From Vespula vulgaris (lineage: Eukaryota; Arthropoda; Insecta; Hymenoptera; Vespidae): DNA of 64,000 bases. The notes beneath the pieces were generated by a model. That model did no database searches, was not told the DNA's origin, and saw only the letters and a program-made list of their open reading frames with translations. Shown in pieces: positions 54,601 to 61,500 of this stretch. Numbering within the stretch: the first letter of the stretch is position 1; each line of letters starts with the position of its first letter. The translations under genes were made by a program, and so were the position numbers. The stretch covers positions 7,353,001-7,417,000 of the forward strand of contig NC_066595.1 of the NCBI RefSeq assembly GCF_905475345.1, in the 5' to 3' direction.

Positions 54601-57600
54601 TTGCACTCATTAAAAGACGTGGATGAAGAGAAAACTTCAAGATTGATCGACTTTCAAATAGAATCTATCTTCAGAGTTAGGGTTCGATTACACCATCCAA
54701 AGTTAAATCACTTTTCTCTCGACGTGATAAGCCTTAAACGTTCTTCCCTAAATGCTCGTACGATGACAATCGAATTAACGTGCATATTATCTTTTTATTA
54801 ACGTTTCACATTAATTTACGATCGTATTTTTTTACGATATTACAGGTAGAGATGAAAGGAATTTCAGGTCCTATAGAATTTAAAGAAGGACGGAGAATTC
54901 AATTTAAATTGGACTTACTGAAGTTAAAGCAGCATTCGTTGGTTAAGGTAGGAACCATATTACGGATAATCCCTTTAGAATACATAATCTATTTGAAACG
55001 AAACTGGCTTTTTCCGTGTGAGTACTTTGCATATCAATGAAGCATCAAAAACAATACATATTTTTTCTTTTTTTTTTCCTTCTTGAAAATTAAAAATCGT
55101 TTGATCATTATTGCTTAACTTTCTATCGAACGATTTAAAAAGAGAAAAAAGGAAAACATATTTTTGTCTTAATGTACGTGTCATAAATTTCATCGTTTAC
55201 ATTGATACTGAATTTTGATAATAGGTAGGAGAATGGCGTCCCGGTGTTGGCGTTAACGTCACGGATACTGCGGCATTCTATGAGGCTAGTTCGGCTAATG
55301 TAACATTGATAGTGATCACCATATTGGTAAGTTATCGTATTTGATTCGTATTATATATCTAATCAATATATTATCTACTTATTCAATAAATTCCTCAAAA
55401 ATATGTGATAATCATTTATCCTCGATACAGATATGTAAAATATGTTCATAGTACGTCAATCTATCGACAAGGTAAAATATAATAAGGTTTTCGTTTCTTC
55501 GCGATGATCAAATACGTTTTATTTGTTTTTTCCTTCTTTCCTTCTTTCTTTCTTTTTTTTTTACCCGTTTCTTGTTTGTTTTCTTTTTCTTTTTTCGTTT
55601 CATTTCTACTGCCAACATGTTATTATTTTTCTCGTCTCGTTCTACGCGAAATGGGTTACGAATGGTGTTTCGTGATACAATCGAATTTTGCCTTTCTTGC
55701 ATGAATATCGTTCGTGGACAGGAAACACCGTATGTGATGATGCACTACGAAAAAAACTACACCGGGAATTCGCGGTTTTATGGTTTTTGCGTGGACCTGC
55801 TCGAGGCGGTGGCAAGGGAAGTCGGCTTCTCGTATCGACTGGATTTGGTACCTGACAGGAAGTACGGTGCAAGAGATCCCGAAACAGGCGAATGGAACGG
55901 CATCGTCAGAGAACTCATGCGACATGTATGATTTGGTTTGTTTAATTTATTAGATTTCGATTTTCATTCGATTTATCCTTTCGATCGTTCTCATTTATCC
56001 TTTAGCTATCCTTTAAATTCTTTCAAATTTACTTCTTTTTTCATTTTTTTTATCTCTTTTATGTCTCGCAATTCTTCACCTAACGAGTAGATATCAATAT
56101 ATAACACTTCTGCCACTCGATTTAATTGCACTTATCACCGCTGATTGATGTTGCCTCGTTTTATGTACGTAGATGTTTGTTCGTATCGTTCAATTTACTG
56201 TTATCTCTTTGTATTCGTTTATCAACAATGCTTGGTAGTGCTATTTTTCCCCATATTTCTCTGATAGAATGTAACCATAAAAGAAAAAAGAAATAGAACT
56301 GGAAAAAGATTACGAAGAAAATTCTCGAGAAAATCATCTCGTTTAAACCATTAACGAGAATCAATTATAATTTATAATTTCACAAATGCATCAGATTTTT
56401 ATAAATTATTGCTTAAATTTTTATCTCGTAAATTAAACTTTATACGTTATTATACTTTATACTTAAGACGCATATGTTGCCGCGTTCATATATATATATA
56501 TATGCACATATATATCTCTTCTTATTATTACCACCCTCTCCCATGGGATTACGTATTCCGCTTGGCTATTCCTCATAGTTTTGAGGAGCGTGCAAGAGGT
56601 GCGTCGGAGTTAAGACGTGCGTCCACATGGTACCATTTAAAAATTCTTAAACTTTAATTTCCATTCTAATCTAAAAGAGATCCATTTACCAAGTTTAATT
56701 GCTCTCGTAGTTGTTTGATATCGTAGGAGCATAACTGGAACGAAGAGATAGAAGCTGGAACCTAAAGTGTACATTTTTGACGGTGAGTCACCAAACTATG
56801 TTTAATTTATTTCGATTTGCGTTAGTACCGCCATTGCGTTACGATATTATAATAAATAAATTAGTAATCAAAATACGTCTTCGTTGTAAATACATACATG
56901 CTCCGTTTAGAACTTAGAAACATCGCTTGAACGCCATATACATAAGTAAATCCATCGTCCGAAAACTTCATGTACAAACTCGCCCGATAAAATGTACATA
57001 CATTTTTTTTTTCTTTCTTAATTTTTTTTTTCCTTCTTTCTTTGTTATCTATTTTTTTCTTTCTTTTTTTTTTTTTTTTTACAATCATAGTAAAAGAACA
57101 AGCTCGTGCGAGGGCTCCTCTATTTATACGCGTATCTGAACGATGCCGACCATTTTCGCTACCGAGCTTCCTGTATGGACCGTTCGTCACGAAACATTGA
57201 CTCGTCACGATGGTATATCACGTGAAAAAGTACTTTTAACTTATCGTAAAAGTGTCAGGAGTATTACGTGGAAAGATTGGGTAAATACTCGAGAGCATTA
57301 AACGAATCGGTGTGAGACAGAAGACAAGTGGCAAAATGTCAGAGGTTATAAACTGAAAGAGGGAAGAGAAGCCAAGATGTCGCGTGATTTGCGTTTTCCG
57401 TCTCGTTTATGATTCCATTCGAATATCTCACAGATCATTTTCTCTCTTTTTTTTTTTTTGTTTTTTTTTCATATCTCCTCGACGTATATAAGAACGAGCA
57501 GTTTATTAATATTTATGGAAATTTCATTGAAATATATTTGTTTACAAATATATTTTTACAAGTATTACCTTACAATATTTCTTTGCAATAGCACGAATAT

Positions 57601-57666
57601 TCGTACTTATTTTTTCGCGAGTTGGTTCGACGTTTAGTTCTCGATCGCTACGCATTCATAGACACA

Positions 57667-57704
<38 letters not shown>

Positions 57705-57724
57705 TTTTCTCTCTCTTTCTCTAT

Positions 57725-57760
<36 letters not shown>

Positions 57761-58449
57761 TTCCCTCTTACTCTTTTACAACTGAACTTAACGAGCTTTG
57801 TGAAAAAGTAATCCATTTAAGCGGTCGATCGACATCGCTATCGAAAGAGACACGGCGTAACACTTGGACCAATCGATTCATTCTAATTTCTTTCCTATCA
57901 TTTCCTTTTTCTCTCTATTTCTATCTCTTTTTCAAATATCCTCTTACCTTAAACGCGTAAGGATCGAGACGAGTCGTCGGGAAAGATTAAGAATCGATGA
58001 AAGGGGGAAAGGTGAAAAATGAACGTAAGGAACGAAAAGAAAGAAGAAGAAAAAAAAGTTTGAAAGAAGCAAGGAAGGAAGGAAGGAAGGAAGGAAGGAA
58101 GGAAGGAAGGAAGGAAAGAAGGATCAGTAGAAACAAAAGAAAGTGGTAGCCTCCTTTTTATGGTCCCCCATAGGAGCAGCCGTACGTAATGCTGAGGAAC
58201 AGAGGGAATTTCAGTGGAAATGAACGTTACGAGGGCTTCTGCATCGACCTGCTGAAGGAGATAGCACACATGGTAGGCTTCACCTACAGGATCGAGCTTG
58301 TGCCGGATGGCAAATACGGCGTTTACGATTACGAGACCGGCGAATGGAACGGAATAGTACGCCAGCTGATGGACAAGGTGAGCAAAGTGCGCTTTGAATC
58401 GCACGCTTTGCAAATCACAAGGTTAATACTCGCTCTGTCTTTCTCTCTT

Positions 58450-58509
<60 letters not shown>

Positions 58510-61500
58510 TTTCTCTTTTTCTTTCTCTTTCTTTCTTTTTTTCTTTCTTTTTTTCTTTCTCTCTCTCTCTCTCTCTCTTTCGCTTGTTCTCCTTCCACGA
58601 TTCTTTCGATTCTTTCTCATTGAAACTTTCGTCTCTTTGATTAAAAGCAATTACTAACAGGTATAATTGCTCGCTTCTTACGAAACAAATCGCAATTAAA
58701 GCGTTTAAGATCTTATCGTATATACGAACTTATCGATCATTATCGTCATCGTCATCGTCATCGTCATGAGATACACGGCTATATTTTTCATAGAAGAATC
58801 GATAGAATTCGATAGAAGTTGGAGTCTTGTTTTCTTTTTTCCTTTCTTTTTTTATTCTTACTCTTTACCCTCGTAGTCACGAACTTTGATAAGATTTAAA
58901 GAAAATTATCGTAAAACGTAAAGATATATATATATATATACATCCTTTGGCTGGATAACGTTCGCGTGAATCAGCGATTTTATATCGTTCTCATAATGTC
59001 TCCTTTACATACATATATATATATATGTAAAAGTAAAATAGAAAAAATTCGATTCCAAAGAATAGAAACGAAAGAATCAGCAGAGAATCTTTTGTTGCGT
59101 TATCGAGTAACCATCGAGATGGGTATCTTTATATAGACGTACATCTAGTCTATAGCGACAAAACCTGCAGAAATAAATCTGCCTAGGACTCGGTAATATG
59201 GTGGTATCTATCGAGTGCTTCGCGAGAAAGCATGCGCTTTTTTTCAGACACTGAAAAAGCTGTTACATACATAGATATAGTGGTAACTCGAGAGTGCGTA
59301 CGTACTTTGAGAAACTCGTCCTCCCCTCGCTTACCTTTTCTTTTCTCTTCTCACTTTTTCTTTTTCGTGTGCTCTCTATCTGTCTGTCTACCTATCTGTC
59401 TATCTGTCTTTCTTTTTTTCTTTCTTTCCTTCTTTCTTTCTGCCTTTCTTTCCTTCTTTCTTTCTTTCTTTCTTGCTTGCTTGCTTGCTTCCTCTCTTTT
59501 GCCCCCATCCCCTTTCATTCGCTACCTATCCACGCATCTATCCATCTCCATTTCGTTCATTGCGCTTCAAAGTATCTTTCAATGGACTCGAGTTTTCCGT
59601 ACCTTTTTATTATATCCAAGAAAAGAAGGAAAGAATTCCCTTAAAGTATCTCAACATAATATATCCTCAAATAACAGATCCACCGATCTTTGCGAGTCGT
59701 GTTTTCATTATTTTATCTAATATCGGATTTGTTTGAAACTATTTTAAATACAAATTTTTAATCTGTCTTTGAAATAAAACAATGCTTAAGAATTCATGTT
59801 ACAGTAGGATAATGGGAAAAGAGTCGGACGTGGTGGAGAAGAAAAAGAAAAAAAAACAATAAAAGAAAGAAAGAAAGATAAAAAAAAACAAGAGCGCTAG
59901 GATCGGATAACTGAAATGAAACGAGCTTTTATCATGTAGTAAATCCTTTCATTACTCCGCTTTAATCGTGACAGCGCATGCAAGCAAATGTTTATTTAAC
60001 ATACATAAAGTTTGTATGATATTTCAATAAGCAATCTAAATATCGTCATTTTTTAATGAACAAAAAAAAAAAAAACGACGATGCTTGACCCAATTATATT
60101 AATTACAAGTGCTATATTGCTTTAATCGAATATTACTCTACGATATTTTTATTTTTTTTTATATACGACATGTAAATGTTTCATCAAGTATTATTATAAA
60201 TTTCAAGTTGATAATCCTAGGATACGTACATTTGGATCCTGACAACGATAAGAAGATTGAGAAAAAGGTTTGGCAGGAAGTAGAAAAACTTATATACAGC
60301 ATGCACTTTTGAACGATTACATAAATTCATTTCTTCCCTGCAATGCACTTTTGCATGCATTTGTATATTCCTTTGTATTTCGATTGACGACGTAGACCGA
60401 GTAATAGACCTGGTCTATGGGGTTAATCTCACACTTGTACGAATACAATGAATCAAAAAAAAAAGATCTTCTACGTTACACAGTTTTTATAATTGTGCAA
60501 TACGATATCTTTCATAAAGAGAATTAATAATTTCATTAAAATGATCATCCATCGAAATTCACGATTCGAAATGTCTTTTTTCAGAAAGCCGATTTGGCAG
60601 TGGGATCGATGACGATTAATTATGCTCGAGAGAGCGTTATAGACTTTACAAAGCCCTTCATGAATCTTGGAATCTCCATTCTTTTTAAGGTAAGAAAGAA
60701 GTAAAAGTTTGTTTCGTTTAGGACGGCGAATATCGTCTCGCGTTTTAAACATCCGTGAGTTTATCTTGAAACGTGTAAGCGATTACGTTTGTTACACGCG
60801 CCAGGAGAGTCGTATTTAAAGAAGGAAGGAACCAGTATAAACCACCCCTTTAATCCTCGGCTGGCTCGCCATCGGAAATTGCACCCGGCGGCTAAGTCTC
60901 ATATTTTTACTTCATCCGGATTTCCGCATTGTTGCTCTCGCTTCTTGATTTCTTTGCAACTATTTCTTTCTACCATTTTCTTTTTCTTTTTCTATTTCAT
61001 TCTACTATTTTTTGCCTTTTGCGAGTTTACATTCATCACCCTTATCATACTCCGTTTTTTTTTCCTTTTTTTTGCAGTTTTGTGTTTCTTTCTCTTTTTC
61101 TCCTTGTTTTTTCTTTTCTTCTTTATTTATTTATTTTCTTTTTTTCTTTTTTTTTCCCCCATTTTCCCATGTCCCTTTATCCTCTTACTTTTGCTCTTTT
61201 CATCGATACCACTTGCATCTGGTATTCATCCACGCGTTGCATTCATTACTCGTATTTACCTGCTCTTCCTTCTTTTTTTTTTCCTTTTTTTCCTCCTATC
61301 TTCCTCTTTCCTTTTATATACGGGTTCTACCCGCATGTGAAAAATATTTGTCGATCTTTCGATGACTAGTAAAGCCTTTCTAAAAATGCACTGTCGTAAA
61401 AAAGAAATTACGATCGAGCGCGATTAAACCTTATTTAAGTGCAAGATTAAAAGTGTTTACTTTTGATCCGAGTATTATCAAGGATAAGATATGTACCGCT

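Larger units (their letters stand above)
38703..54845 (+). other. Intron 7 (about 16.1 kb), the longest intron
   Basis: It runs from the GTAAGT donor of exon 7 to the TATTACAG acceptor of exon 8. It holds many pyrimidine and purine tracts, a compound CT/TCTA/TCTG array at 44332-44447, a (GAT)n/(AAT)n palindromic region at 46780-47040, a two-copy ~357-bp tandem duplication at 47811-48545, the second interspersed element copy at 49317-50619 and CT at 51612-51659. GC-richer non-repetitive patches occur at 48640-48790, 51010-51190 and 52860-53060. No receptor exon is missing here, because exons 7 and 8 join in frame at a conserved position. No second gene is supported on either strand. Confidence 0.85.
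55926..58173 (+). other. Intron between alternative exons 10a and 10b (2.25 kb)
   Basis: It holds AT-rich sequence, poly-T/pyrimidine tracts near 57004-57080, a CT run at 57671-57702 with TATC units to 57761, and a purine-rich stretch at 58031-58132 that includes a GGAA array. No third copy of the S1 exon was seen. This intron would be removed, or skipped over, depending on which exon 10 is used. Confidence 0.8.

Noticed and set aside
55642..55925. Minus-strand frames of 76-89 codons over exon 10a
   Set aside because: Antisense of exon 10a. The plus-strand product is a clear glutamate receptor S1 segment.
58329..58650. Long minus-strand frames rich in Glu-Arg-Lys over 58329-58650
   Set aside because: They are translations of the CT/TTTC microsatellite and the antisense of exon 10b. 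They have no splice or homology support.
60789..61369. Three overlapping plus-strand frames of 117-183 codons rich in Phe, Leu and Ser
   Set aside because: They come from a T-rich pyrimidine stretch in intron 11. All three frames are open because of composition and none has recognisable domains.
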